Part shown: positions 40,877 to 51,790 of the stretch, one piece after another | How positions within the stretch are numbered: position 1 is the stretch's first letter | How the letters are laid out: each line of letters opens with the position of its first letter | Translations under genes and position numbers: made by a program | Assembly: GCF_037975245.1 (NCBI RefSeq) | Contig: NC_092582.1 | Location: 25,708,077 to 25,772,076, forward strand | DNA: 64,000 nucleotides | Reading direction: 5' to 3' | Source of the DNA: Apostichopus japonicus | Taxonomy: Eukaryota; Echinodermata; Holothuroidea; Aspidochirotida; Stichopodidae | The notes under the pieces: generated by a model | Seen by the model: only the letters and a program-made list of their open reading frames with translations | What the model was told of the DNA's origin: nothing | The model's database searches: none

Positions 40877-43470
40877 TATGGTTATTAAATTTTATGTTGC
40901 CACCAAAATATAAGTGTCTATACCACTCTTGTCACATGGAAAGGAGTCCAAAGGGCGCCACACACCACAGGTACAATTTTGCAAAGGATTAAAAAAGTCG
41001 AGATTTTGGCTAAAATCGGACAAAATCATAAGGGTATAGCCTTATGAAATTGGCAATTTTGGGCCAATAATGAAAGTTCTCAAATCTCTCTCAGACTATG
41101 CAGAAGGGACTCCCAGCACCAAGTAGACGCTTCTCTCGAGTCAAAAGTGGCATTCGACGAAGTTTTAGTCATTTACATTAAATATGAAATGACGTCACGA
41201 TATGGTTATTAAATTTCATTTTGCCTCCAAAATATAAATGTTGATACCACTCTTGTCACATGGAAAGAAGTCCAAAGGGCGCCACACACCACAGGTACAA
41301 TTTTGGGAAGAATGAAAAAAGTCGCGATTTTGGCCAAAATCGGACAAAATCATAAGGGTATATATAGCCTTATGAAATTGGCCATTTTGGGCCAATAATG
41401 AAAGTTCTCAAATCTCTCTCAGACTATGCAGAAGGGACTCCCAGCACCCAGTAGACGCTTCTCTCGAGTCAAAAGTGGCATTCGACGAAGTTTTAGTCAT
41501 TTAAATTATATGAAATGACGTCAAGGTATGGTTATTAAATTTCATTTTCCACTAAAATATAAATGTTTATATCACTCTTGTCACGTGGAAAGGAGTCCAA
41601 AGGGCGCCACACACCACAGGTACAATTTTGGGAAGAATGAAAAAAGTCGCGATTTGGGTAAAAATCGGACAAAATCATAAGGGTATAGCCTTATGAAATT
41701 GGCCAATTTGGGCAAAAAATGAAAGTTCTCAAATCTCTCTCAGAGTACGTAGGAGGGACTCCCAGCACCCAGTAGACGCTTCTCTCGAGTCAAAAGTGGC
41801 ATTCGACGAAGTTTTAGTCATTTAAATTAGATATGAAATGACGTCAAGATATGGTTATTAAATTTTATGTTGCCACCAAAATATAAGTGTCTATACCACT
41901 CTTGTCACATGGAAAGGAGTCCAAAGGGCGCCACACACCACAGGTACAATTTTGCAAAGGATTAAAAAAGTCGAGATTTTGGCTAAAATCGGACAAAATC
42001 ATAAGGGTATAGCCTTATGAAATTGGCAATTTTGGGCCAATAATGAAAGTTCTCAAATCTCTCTCAGACTATGCAGAAGGGACTCCCAGCACCAAGTAGA
42101 CGCTTCTCTCGAGTCAAAAGTGGCATTCGACGAAGTTTTAGTCATTTACATTAAATATGAAATGACGTCACGATATGGTTATTAAATTTCATTTTGCCTC
42201 CAAAATATAAATGTTGATACCACTCTTGTCACATGGAAAGAAGTCCAAAGGGCGCCACACACCACAGGTACAATTTTGGGAAGAATGAAAAAAGTCGCGA
42301 TTTTGGCCAAAATCGGACAAAATCATAAGGGTATATATAGCCTTATGAAATTGGCCATTTTGGGCCAATAATGAAAGTTCTCAAATCTCTCTCAGACTAT
42401 GCAGAAGGGACTCCCAGCACCCAGTAGACGCTTCTCTCGAGTCAAAAGTGGCATTCGACGAAGTTTTAGTCATTTAAATTATATGAAATGACGTCAAGGT
42501 ATGGTTATTAAATTTCATTTTCCACTAAAATATAAATGTTTATATCACTCTTGTCACGTGGAAAGGAGTCCAAAGGGCGCCACACACCACAGGTACAATT
42601 TTGGGAAGAATGAAAAAAGTCGCGATTTGGGTAAAAATCGGACAAAATCATAAGGGTATATATAGCCTTATGAAATTGGCCAATTTGGGCAAAAAATGAA
42701 AGTTCTCAAATCTCTCTCAGAGTACGTAGGAGGGACTCCCAGCACCCAGTAGACGCTTCTCTCGAGTCAAAAGTGGCATTCGACGAAGTTTTAGTCATTT
42801 AAATTAGATATGAAATGACGTCAAGATATGGTTATTAAATTTTATGTTGCCACCAAAATATAAGTGTCTATACCACTCTTGTCACATGGAAAGGAGTCCA
42901 AAGGGCGCCACACACCACAGGTACAATTTTGCAAAGGATTAAAAAAGTCGAGATTTTGGCTAAAATCGGACAAAATCATAAGGGTATAGCCTTATGAAAT
43001 TGGCAATTTTGGGCCAATAATGAAAGTTCTCAAATCTCTCTCAGACTATGCAGAAGGGACTCCCAGCACCAAGTAGACGCTTCTCTCGAGTCAAAAGTGG
43101 CATTCGACGAAGTTTTAGTCATTTACATTAAATATGAAATGACGTCACGATATGGTTATTAAATTTCATTTTGCCTCCAAAATATAAATGTTGATACCAC
43201 TCTTGTCACATGGAAAGAAGTCCAAAGGGCGCCACACACCACAGGTACAATTTTGGGAAGAATGAAAAAAGTCGCGATTTTGGCCAAAATCGGACAAAAT
43301 CATAAGGGTATATATAGCCTTATGAAATTGGCCATTTTGGGCCAATAATGAAAGTTCTCAAATCTCTCTCAGACTATGCAGAAGGGACTCCCAGCACCCA
43401 GTAGACGCTTCTCTCGAGTCAAAAGTGGCATTCGACGAAGTTTTAGTCATTTAAATTAGATATGAAATGA
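40877..43470. repeat. About 973-bp trimeric higher-order repeat, nearly three copies
   Basis: The TTTTATGTTGCCACC subtype has anchors at 40,877, 41,850 and 42,827, spacings 973 and 977 bp. Each block runs through a TTTTGCAAAGGATT monomer, a CATGGAAAGAAGTCC monomer with the GGTATATATAGCC 4-bp expansion, and a GATTTGGGTAAAAATC monomer. The 4-bp difference is explained by one more TATA insertion near 42,660. The third block switches to a different monomer (ATGAAATGATCAAGG) near 43,463. Confidence 0.85.
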
Positions 43471-46400
43471 TCAAGGTATGGTTATTAAATTTCATTTTCC
43501 ACTAAAATATAAATTTTTATATCACTCTTGTCACGTGGAAAGGAGACCAAAGGGCGCCACACACCACAGGTACAATTTTGGGAAGAATTAAAAAAGTCGC
43601 GATTTGGGTAAAAATCGGACAAAATCATAAGGGTATAGCCTCATGAAATTGGCAATTTTGGGCCAATAATGAAAGTTCTCAAATCTCTCTCAGACTATGC
43701 AGAAGGGACTCCCAGCACCAAGTAGACGCTTCTCTCGAGTCAAAAGTGGCATTCGACGAAGTTTTAGTCATTTACATTAAATATGAAATGACGTCACGAT
43801 ATGGTTATTAAATTTCATTTTGCCTCCAAAATATAAATGTTGATACCACTCTTGTCACATGGAAAGGAGTCCAAAGGGCGCCACACACCACAGGTACAAT
43901 TTTGGGAAGAATTAAAAGAGTCGCGATTTTGGCCAAAATCGGACAAAATCATAAGGGTATAGCCTTATGAAATTGAGCATTTTGGGCCAATAATGAAAGT
44001 TCTCAAATCTCTCTCAGACTACGTAGGAGGGACTCCCAGCACCAAGTAGACGCTTCTCTCGAGTCAAAAGTGGCATTCGACGAAGTTTAGTCATTTAAAT
44101 TAAATATGAAATGACGTCAAGGTATGGTTATTAAATTTCATTTTCCACTAAAATATAAATGTTTATATCACTTTATATCACTCTTGTCACGTGGAAAGGA
44201 GTCCAAAGGGCGCCACACACCACAGGTACAATTTTGGGAAGAATTAAAAAAGTCGCGATTTTGGCCAAAATCGGACAAAATCATAAGGGTATAGCCTTAT
44301 GAATTTGGCCATTTTGGGCCAATAATGAAAGTTCTCAAATCTCTCTCAGACTATGCAGAAGGGACTCCCAGCACCCAGTAGACGCTTCTCTCGAGTCAAA
44401 AGTGGCATTCGACGAAGTTTTAGTCATTTAAATTATATGAAATGACGTCAAGGTATGGTTATTAAATTTCATTTTCCACTAAAATATAAATGTTTATATC
44501 ACTCTTGTCACGTGGAAAGGAGTCCAAAGGGCGCCACACACCACAGGTACAATTTTGGGAAGAATTAAAAAAGTCGCGATTTGGGTAAAAATCGGACAAA
44601 ATCATAAGGGTATAGCCTCATGAAATTGGCAATTTTGGGCCAATAATGAAAGTTCTCAAATCTCTCTCAGACTATGCAGAAGGGGCTCCCAGCACCAAGT
44701 AGACGCTTCTCTCGAGTCAAAAGTGGCATTCGACGAAGTTTTAGTCATTTACATTAAATATGAAATGACGTCACGATATGGTTATTAAATTTCATTTTGC
44801 CTCCAAAATATAAATGTTGATACCACTCTTGTCACATGGAAAGGAGTCCAAAGGGCGCCACACACCACAGGTACAATTTTGGGAAGAATTTAAAAAGGCG
44901 AGATTTTGGCTAAAATCGGACAAAATCATAAGGGTATAGCCTTATGAAATTGATCATTTTGGGCCAATAATGAAAGTTCTCAAATCTCTCTCAGACTACG
45001 TAGAAGGGACTCCCAGCACCCAGTAGACGCTTCTCTCGAGTCAAAAGTGGCATTCGACGAGGTTTTAATCATTTACATTAAATATGAAATGACGTCACGA
45101 TATGGTTATTAAATTTCATTTTGCCTCCAAAATATAAATGTTTATACCACTCTTGTCACGTGGAAAGGAATCCAAAGGGCGCCACACACCACAGGTACAA
45201 TTTTGGGAAGAATTAAAAAAGTCGCGATTTTGGCCAAAATCGGACAAAATCATAAGGGTATAGCCTTATGAAATTGGCAATTTTGGGCAAAAAATGAAAG
45301 TTCTCAAATCTCTCTCAGACTACGTAGAAAGGACTCCCAGCACCCAGTAGACGCTTCTCTCGAGTCAAAAGTGGCATTCGACGAAGTTTTAGTCATTTAA
45401 ATTAAATATGAAATGACGTCACGATATGGTTATTAAATTTCATTTTGCCTCCAAAATATAAATGTTGATACCACTCTTGTCACATGGAAAGGAGTCCAAA
45501 GGGCGCCACACACCACAGGTACAATTTTGGGAAGAATTTAAAAAGGCGAGATTTTGGCCAAAATCGGACAAAATCATAAAGGTATAGCCTTATGAAATTG
45601 ACCATTTTGGGCCAATAATGAAAGTTCTCAAATCTCTCTCAGACTACGTAGGAGGGACTCCCAGCACCCAGTAGACGCTTCTCTCGAGTCAAAAGTGGCA
45701 TTCGACGAGGTTTTAATCATTTACATTAAATATGAAATGACGTCACGATATGGTTATTAAATTTCATTTTGCCTCCAAAATATAAATGTTTATATCACTC
45801 TTGTCACGTGGAAAGGAGTCCAAAGGGCGCCACACACCACAGGTACAATTTTGGGAAGAATTAAAAAAGTCGCGATTTTGGCTAAAATCGGACAAAATCA
45901 TAAGGGTATAGCCTTATGAAATTGGCAATTTTGGGCAAAAAATGAAAGTTCTCAAATCTCTCTCAGACTACGTAGAAGGGACTCCCAGCACCCAGTAGAC
46001 GCTTCTCTCGAGTCAAAAGTGGCATTCGACGAAGTTTTAGTCATTTAAATTAAATATGAAATGACGTCACGATATGGTTATTAAATTTCATTTTGCCTCC
46101 AAAATATAAATGTTTATACCACTCTTGCCACGTGGAAAGGAGTCCAAAGGGCGCCACACACCACAGGTACAATTTTGGGAAGAATTAAAAGAGTCGCGAT
46201 TTTGGCCAAAATCGGACAAAATCATAAGGGTATAGCCTTATGAAATTGAGCATTTTGGGCCAATAATGAAAGTTCTCAAATCTCTCTCAGACTACGTAGG
46301 AGGGACTCCCAGCACCCAGTAGACGCTTCTCTCGAGTCAAAAGTGGCATTCGACGAAGTTTAGTCATTTAAATTAAATATGAAATGACGTCAAGGTATGG

Positions 46401-46729
46401 TTATTAAATTTCATTTTCCACTAAAATATAAATGTTTATATCACTTTATATCACTCTTGTCACGTGGAAAGGAGTCCAAAGGGCGCCACACACCACAGGT
46501 ACAATTTTGGGAAGAATTAAAAAAGTCGCGATTTTGGCCAAAATCGGACAAAATCATAAGGGTATAGCCTTATGAAATTGGCCATTTTAGGCCAATAATG
46601 AAAGTTCTCAAATCTCTCTCAGACTATGCAGAAGGGACTCCCAGCACCCAGTAGACGCTTCTCTCGAGTCAAAAGTGGCATTCGACGAAGTTTTAGTCAT
46701 TTAAATTATATGAAATGACGTCAAGGTAT

Positions 46730-47126
46730 GGTTATTAAATTTCATTTTCCACTAAAATATAAATGTTTATATCACTCTTGTCACGTGGAAAGGAATCCAA
46801 AGGGCGCCACACACTACAGGTACAATTTTGGGAAGAATTAAAAAAGTCGCGATTTTGGCTAAAATCGGACAAAATCATAAGGGTATGAAAGGACGTCAAG
46901 ATATGGTTATTAAATTCCATTTTTCCATCAAAATATAAGTGTTTATACCACTCTTGTCACGTGGAAAGGAATCAAAAGTTCGCCAAACACCACAGGTACA
47001 ATTTTGGGAAGAATGAAAAAAGTCGCGATTTTGACCAAAATCATACAGGTATAGCCTTATGAAATTGGCCATTTTGGGCCAAAAATGAAAGTTCTCAAAT
47101 CTCTCCCAGACAACGTAGAAGGGAGA
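46730..47126. repeat. Damaged right-end monomers of the satellite
   Basis: The second-last monomer breaks off at GGGTATGAAAGGACGTC (about 46,880), missing roughly 100-150 bp that other monomers hold between GGGTATAGCC and ATGAAATGACGTC. The last monomer is more diverged than any internal one: CCATTTTTCCATC, AAAAGTTCGCCAAACACC, TTTTGACCAAAATCATAC, CTCCCAGACAACG. It stops after GTAGAAGGGAG. Decay at the edge with homogeneity inside is the expected pattern for a satellite kept uniform by recombination. Confidence 0.85.
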
Positions 47127-47637
47127 GGCTAGAAGATTCTCTACTCAAAGTTCATTGGACTTCATGTTATGATCTTCATCTTCACATAAAGGTTATATAA
47201 GGTCAGCTTGTATAGAGTTATTACAGGCTATGGAGGTCATTGGACTTTTATATGATCTTCATATTCACATAAGTGTGAGAACATTGCTACCTCAAAACCT
47301 AATATTTTGTGCATTGTTTGCAGCATTCACTTCTTTAGACATTTTCTTCAAAATATTTTCAATCAGATTTCTCACATTCATGTTGTTTCTCTTTACCTAT
47401 TTTCAGATTTTGGAAAGCTATTTTATGTTAATGATGCAAAGTAAGGAAGTAAAAATTGCAAATAAATTGCCATCAATTTAAAGTATACAGTAACATATCG
47501 GCTCTTTTCTGATAGATCCCAGGTTCATAACGCTGTTTGAACACGAAACATAATTGATAGGTATTTTCTTTGCTGGATTCGTTTGTCAACATATAAAACG
47601 GAATGTAAAGCTTTGAAAAAAAAAACATACCATAAAT
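47127..47637. other. Unique spacer with a short direct duplication
   Basis: No gene is recognised. A block beginning CATTGGACTTCATG at about 47,151 recurs imperfectly as CATTGGACTTTTATATG at about 47,237; both continue into GATCTTCAT and TTCACATAA. The remainder is AT-rich single-copy-looking sequence. An 83-codon open frame at 47,230-47,481 shows no recognisable family, is hydrophobic and AT-driven, and is not called a gene. Confidence 0.6.
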
Positions 47638-48432
47638 AACCCCTCTCCCGTTGCCATGATGACCCCCTCTCCCATTGCCATGATGACCCCCTCTCCCGTT
47701 GCCGTGATGACCCCCTCTCCTGTTGCCGTGATGACCCCCTCTCCCGTTGCCGTGATGATGTCCTCTCCCGTTGCCGTGATGACGTCCTCTCCCGTTGCCA
47801 TGACCCCCTCTCCCGTTGCCGTGACCCCCTCTCCCGTTGCCATGATGACCCCCTCCTGTTGCCATGATGACCCCCTTTCCCGTTGCCATGATGACCCCCT
47901 CTCCCATTGCCTTGACCCCCTCTCCCGTTGCCGTGATGACCCCCTCCAGTTGCCATGATGACCCCCTCTCCCGTGATGACCCCCTCTCCCGTTGCCGTAA
48001 TGAGCCCCTCTCCCGTTGCCGTGATGACCCCCTCTCCCGTTGCCGTGATGACCCCCTCTCCCGTTGCCGTTATGACCCCCTCTCCCGTTGCCATGATGAC
48101 CACCTCCCATTGCCATGATGACCCCCTCTCCCATTGCCCTGATGACCCCCTTTCCCGTTGCCATGATGACCCCTCTCCCGTTGCCATGATGACCCCTCTC
48201 CCATTGCCATGATGACCCCCTCTCCCGTTGCCATGATGACCCTTTCCCGTTGCCATGATGACCCCCTCTCCCGTTGCCATGATGACCCCTCTCCCGTTGC
48301 CATGATGACCCCCTCTCTCGTTGCCATGACCTCTTCCGTTGCCATGATGACCTCCTCTCCGGTTGCCATGATGACCCCTCTCCCGTTGCCATGATGACCC
48401 CCTCTCCCGTTGCCATGATGATCCCCTCTCCT
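47638..48432. repeat. 24-bp G-rich minisatellite, about 33 copies
   Basis: Units read CCCTCTCCCGTTGCCATGAT plus GACC on the plus strand, with frequent 1-3 bp length changes. The minus strand is G-rich, each unit carrying GGGAGAGGGGG. Because 24 is divisible by 3, long open frames with an eight-residue period appear on both strands; they are low-complexity products of the repeat and are not called genes. The array lies 2.4 kb downstream of the RXR stop codon. Confidence 0.93.
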
Positions 48433-48661
48433 GTTTCCTGGTTTGCTGAAAGGCTGTCAAAAAGTATTTTTTAGTAGTGGGGTGGGTGGCTGTGGTACCA
48501 CTACCACCACTGCCCATCTAGGAGTAATTTGAGTACAGTTGGTCACTTATTGGATCTATATAGTTAGTTTACATGAACTGCAATAAAAACATAAACTATT
48601 AGATAGCATACATTTATTTATCCCAATGTTTTCCACTACGAGCTTAGAATGTTACAGCATG

Positions 48662-48667
48662 TTTATT
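48662..48667 (-). other. Candidate poly(A) signal AATAAA for RXR
   Basis: Canonical AATAAA on the minus strand about 2.2 kb past the stop codon, with a second at 48,613-48,618. These are the first canonical hexamers I found after the stop. Confidence 0.3.
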
Positions 48668-50457
48668 GTATATACAGCATAGGTACACAGAACTCCACAC
48701 ATGGAAGTAATACACCAAACTGAACAAGAGGATCCCTTAAGAAGAAAACACTTTTGGATCTCTGTCCTCTATATCAAAACGGTTTAATATTCTCTCCGTG
48801 TGTGTGTGTTATGTTTGTTACTAACTGAGTGGTTATAAAACAGAAGTGATCCCCCTACTTCCCCCCCCCCCCACCCCATCCCTCCAAATAATCACAAAAC
48901 TCACTTGATGACAAAAGTGCAGAAAGTTTGAAATAAAATTTTATCTACATCAATTATTAAAAATAATCATAAGTTTAGATTGAATGGCATAATGGAGATA
49001 TTTACTAGTTATGCCTCGGAGGTAACACGTTGACCTGTCAAAAGTTGAGATAACGAGTATTTATGTCATCTCTGATTTGAAAGGAGGTGTTCAAATAGCT
49101 AGTGGCATTCTCACTGTAATTGAACAATCCTGGACAAAAATTATTACTCCCTGTAGAGATTCTTGTTGTTAAAACCACAAACAATGTTTGTACTTCTGTT
49201 GATCCAGACACTGCTGTGATCCCAGCAGGGTATCACTAACAGAAATAAAAAGATGACAACCCACCCTCTATCTCGTTGCTTTCAAATTCCTCTTCCAAAC
49301 TGTAAAATTTCAGTGGAAAAGGGTTTTTCTTCAAAGACTATAATAGAGAATTCCATCTTGGCATGCAAGGCCATCATCCACAATAGAAAAAGATTAATTT
49401 TAAGGTAGCGATTGCTTCATGCACATGCCATCTCCACCTGGTCCATATCAGCTGCTTTTAAATCCCGCCCCCTCTTGTTCATCTACATATACATTGACCA
49501 CAAAATGTGAAAAGGTCAAACTTAGGCTCCTCCCCATATTATTATGCATGAGCAAGTCCAGAGCTCTCATGAATATCATTAATTTAATGCTTCCATTATT
49601 TTACTGTTATCATCGTAGACTTACTAAAGTGGTTGGATGAATATATGAATAAACATGCCCATTAAAGCATACACTTTGGCATGCGGACTATGAAATAACT
49701 ACAGTGGCTATCTGCACAATAGCGACGACGTGTATTCGTAATATAAAAAGTGTAAACAAATCCTAAATACTTTTCCAGTATATGTTTTTATCACATGATT
49801 TTAGAATTTCACTCAGTCTATATGGTTTTATACGTAATCACAATAATCAACCGTGTAATCACCTGTCATGATTCATGTTCATTAATTTCATGGATTATTT
49901 ACTATAAATGTAAAATCTCTATGAAGTGATAAACTGAGACCCTAGAAAACAAAAGAGAATGGTAATTAAATGTGTTTACAGGTTACAACAAAGAAAGATA
50001 TTTGTATATAAAATGTTGGTTTGTTTTTTGTTCATTTTAACTCACATATACATACCCATGGGTTAATGAATAGATGCTTATTCTGTAGAAAGTTTACATA
50101 ATCTCTACACCAGCCAAAATTCTTGTAGCAAGTCTAGAATTTTGTAAAATTACAAATGCCAGAAACTAAAGACCAGACCACGAGAACATTATTATGAGGC
50201 AGTTAAAATATGAATTACATGAGAATTTATCCAACACAGTCAAGATTGCACAGAATGAAAAAGAAAAAAAAAACAGAATTTTGCTCTCTGCAATAGATTA
50301 ACTGTCCTGCATGCTAACTTTCATCAGTGTGAATGGTGGTGGTGCTGGGAGTGAGTTCATACCTCATGTCATGACATCAAACCTTATTATTATCTGAACC
50401 AGCCTGATCAATGTCCTGTGGCTATGCTAATTGATATATTAGTATTATTAACACATG

Positions 50458-50463
50458 TTTAAT
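50458..50463 (-). other. Candidate poly(A) signal ATTAAA for RXR
   Basis: Read on the minus strand as ATTAAA, about 415 bp past the stop codon. It is the common variant signal. Single hexamers occur by chance, so support is weak. Confidence 0.25.
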
Positions 50464-50877
50464 ACCCTAGTTTTGATCCAGGGTCTTAATCTACCAAACA
50501 TCACCTGTTATTTTCTTATATGATCCGCTCAACACTTGCAGCATCAAACCACAGCTTGGAGGTAATAAACATGTTAAAATAACAAATAAATGATTATACA
50601 TTATGTCCTAGTCCAGAGGCTTTAAATTATTTACACTTCAAAATTAATGTCCCCTTTATGACGACAAGAAGGTTCAAGGGCAGCGATGGCCGACCACATG
50701 CCCTTTGTCCCGCCCTGTTTACGACTTGGTCGCACGTGATTACAGCACGAAATGACAACTGACAACACAAAAATATCTTTTGTTTTTATCCAATTTATCA
50801 ATTATCCTCTGCCTTCTCCTCCTCCTGAGAGGTGAACAGTTTGATGATTTCAGGAATCTGGTTTTGTATCTGGTGAT

Positions 50878-51128
50878 TCAGCTATTACTGGGCGCTTCTA
50901 ACATCTCCATGAGGAAGGTATCAATGGGTGTGTCTCCAATTAACTTGAAAAAGAAGAGGTGTTCCAGGCACTTGAGACCGATGGAACGAAGTGCTGGTAA
51001 CCTCAAGAGCAGCTTGGCAAACCTTCCTGGTTCCTCCGGGTACTGTGTGCGGCAATATTCTTCCAAAGAGGCATACACTTTTTCTCGTAGCTCTTCGACT
51101 TTTTGAACGGATGTCAAGTTCTTTGCAT
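50878..51128 (-). CDS. RXR last coding exon, helices 10-12 and AF-2
   Basis: Acceptor CTCATCTCTTCTCAG has a good pyrimidine tract. Eighty-two complete residues then TGA (50,878-50,880). It begins [20 protein letters not shown] and includes [20 protein letters not shown], the helix 10 dimer surface, [17 protein letters not shown] with pocket Cys and His, and AF-2 helix FLMEMLEAP. The tail is SNS, whereas vertebrate RXR-alpha ends HQMT. The first residue, Asp, is split with the previous exon. Reading past the acceptor gives open sequence up to about 51,315, but it is repeat-derived and not exon. Confidence 0.97.
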
Positions 51129-51356
51129 CTGAGAAGAGATGAGACCAAAAGGCTATCATAGCAACGTAGGCATGGATAGTGTAACAACAATGACAGATGC
51201 ATGGATGGTGTAACAACAATGACAGATGCATGGATAGTGTAACAACAATGTACTTGTATGCCAAAACTATGGCTAACAAAGATTGACCAATGAGAATAAT
51301 GATACATGGGGTCATTTATTCAGTGCATATCTACAATACAAGGCTGCTGACACTAT
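51129..51356. repeat. 36-bp repeat, about three copies, next to the RXR acceptor
   Basis: Within the intron just upstream (minus strand) of the last exon, a 36-bp unit containing ACAACAATGACAGATGCATGG occurs about three times at roughly 51,163-51,250, one copy variant. The rest of the stretch is unique AT-rich intron. Confidence 0.7.
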
Positions 51357-51790
51357 GCAGGTGGTGATATGGTCTGGGTGCGGGTGGTGATGTGTTCTGG
51401 GTGCAGGTGGTGATATGTTCTGGGTGCGGGTGGTGATGTGTTCTGGGTTTAGGTGGTGATATGTTCTGGGTGCAGGTGGTGATGTGTTTTGGGTGCAGGT
51501 GGTGATATGTTCTGGGTGCAGGTGGTGATATGTTCTGGGTGCAGGTGGTGATATGCTCTGGGTGCAGGTGGTGATATGTTCTGGGTGCAGGTGGTGATGT
51601 GTTTTGGGTGCAGGTGGTGATATGGTCTGGGTGCAGGTGCTGATATGTTCTGGGTGTAGGTGCTGATAAGTTCTGGGTGCAGGTGGTGAAATGTTCTGGG
51701 TGCAGGTGGTGATGTTCTGGGTGCAGGTGGTGATATGTTCTGGGTGCAGGTGGTGATATGTTCTGGGTGCAGGTGTCGATATGTTCTGGG
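51357..51790. repeat. 23-bp GT-rich minisatellite, about 19 copies
   Basis: Units read GATATGTTCTGGGTGCAGGT plus GGT with single-base variants (GTGTTTT, CTGATA). It lies in the intron between the last two coding exons. Long His/Pro/Thr-rich open frames on the minus strand are repeat artefacts: all frames stay open because the unit lacks stops on that strand. Confidence 0.92.

Larger units (their letters stand above)
1..47126. repeat. Giant tandem satellite array, about 325-bp monomer
   Basis: About 145 head-to-tail monomers fill this stretch with no unique sequence between them. Monomer starts can be tracked by the conserved block around TGACGTCA followed by TATGGTTATTAAATTT; successive TATGG anchors at 7, 331, 637, 959, 1292, 1598 and 1920 give spacings of 306-332 bp. 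Extremes reach 404 bp (38,173 to 38,577). Three main subtypes are visible from the block before the ATATAA motif: TTCCACTAAAATAT, TTGCCTCCAAAATAT, and TTGCCACCAAAATAT with a TTTTGCAAAGGATT block downstream. The array runs off the left edge, so its full length is unknown. CpG-containing blocks (TCGCGA, GGCGCC, CTCGAG, TTCGACGA) are well kept in most copies. Pericentromeric or other heterochromatic location is inference. Short open frames occur in some monomers and are not genes. Confidence 0.97.
48433..50877. other. RXR 3' flank and probable 3' UTR
   Basis: No gene or repeat family is recognised apart from a 12-C run at 48,861-48,872. On the minus strand this stretch lies directly after the RXR stop. 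Candidate poly(A) signals on the minus strand are ATTAAA (50,458-50,463) and canonical AATAAA (48,662-48,667 and 48,613-48,618). They predict 3' UTRs of about 0.4 or 2.2 kb. Which is used cannot be told from sequence. Confidence 0.45.

Noticed and set aside
1-47126. CRISPR array or prokaryotic origin
   Set aside because: There are no unique spacers, monomers are about 325 bp, and the adjoining gene is a spliced animal nuclear receptor.
1-47126. Array of tandem transposons or LTR elements
   Set aside because: No reverse transcriptase, transposase, terminal inverted repeats or target-site duplications are visible; every unit is the same short non-coding monomer.
47473-48517. Long overlapping open frames on both strands with eight-residue repeats
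   Set aside because: Direct consequence of a 24-bp minisatellite lacking stops; low complexity, several frames open at once, no start context or domain.
51129-51315. Open continuation upstream of the last RXR exon
   Set aside because: The CTTCTCAG acceptor and the split Asp codon match the RXR protein exactly; the upstream peptide is low-complexity from a 36-bp repeat.
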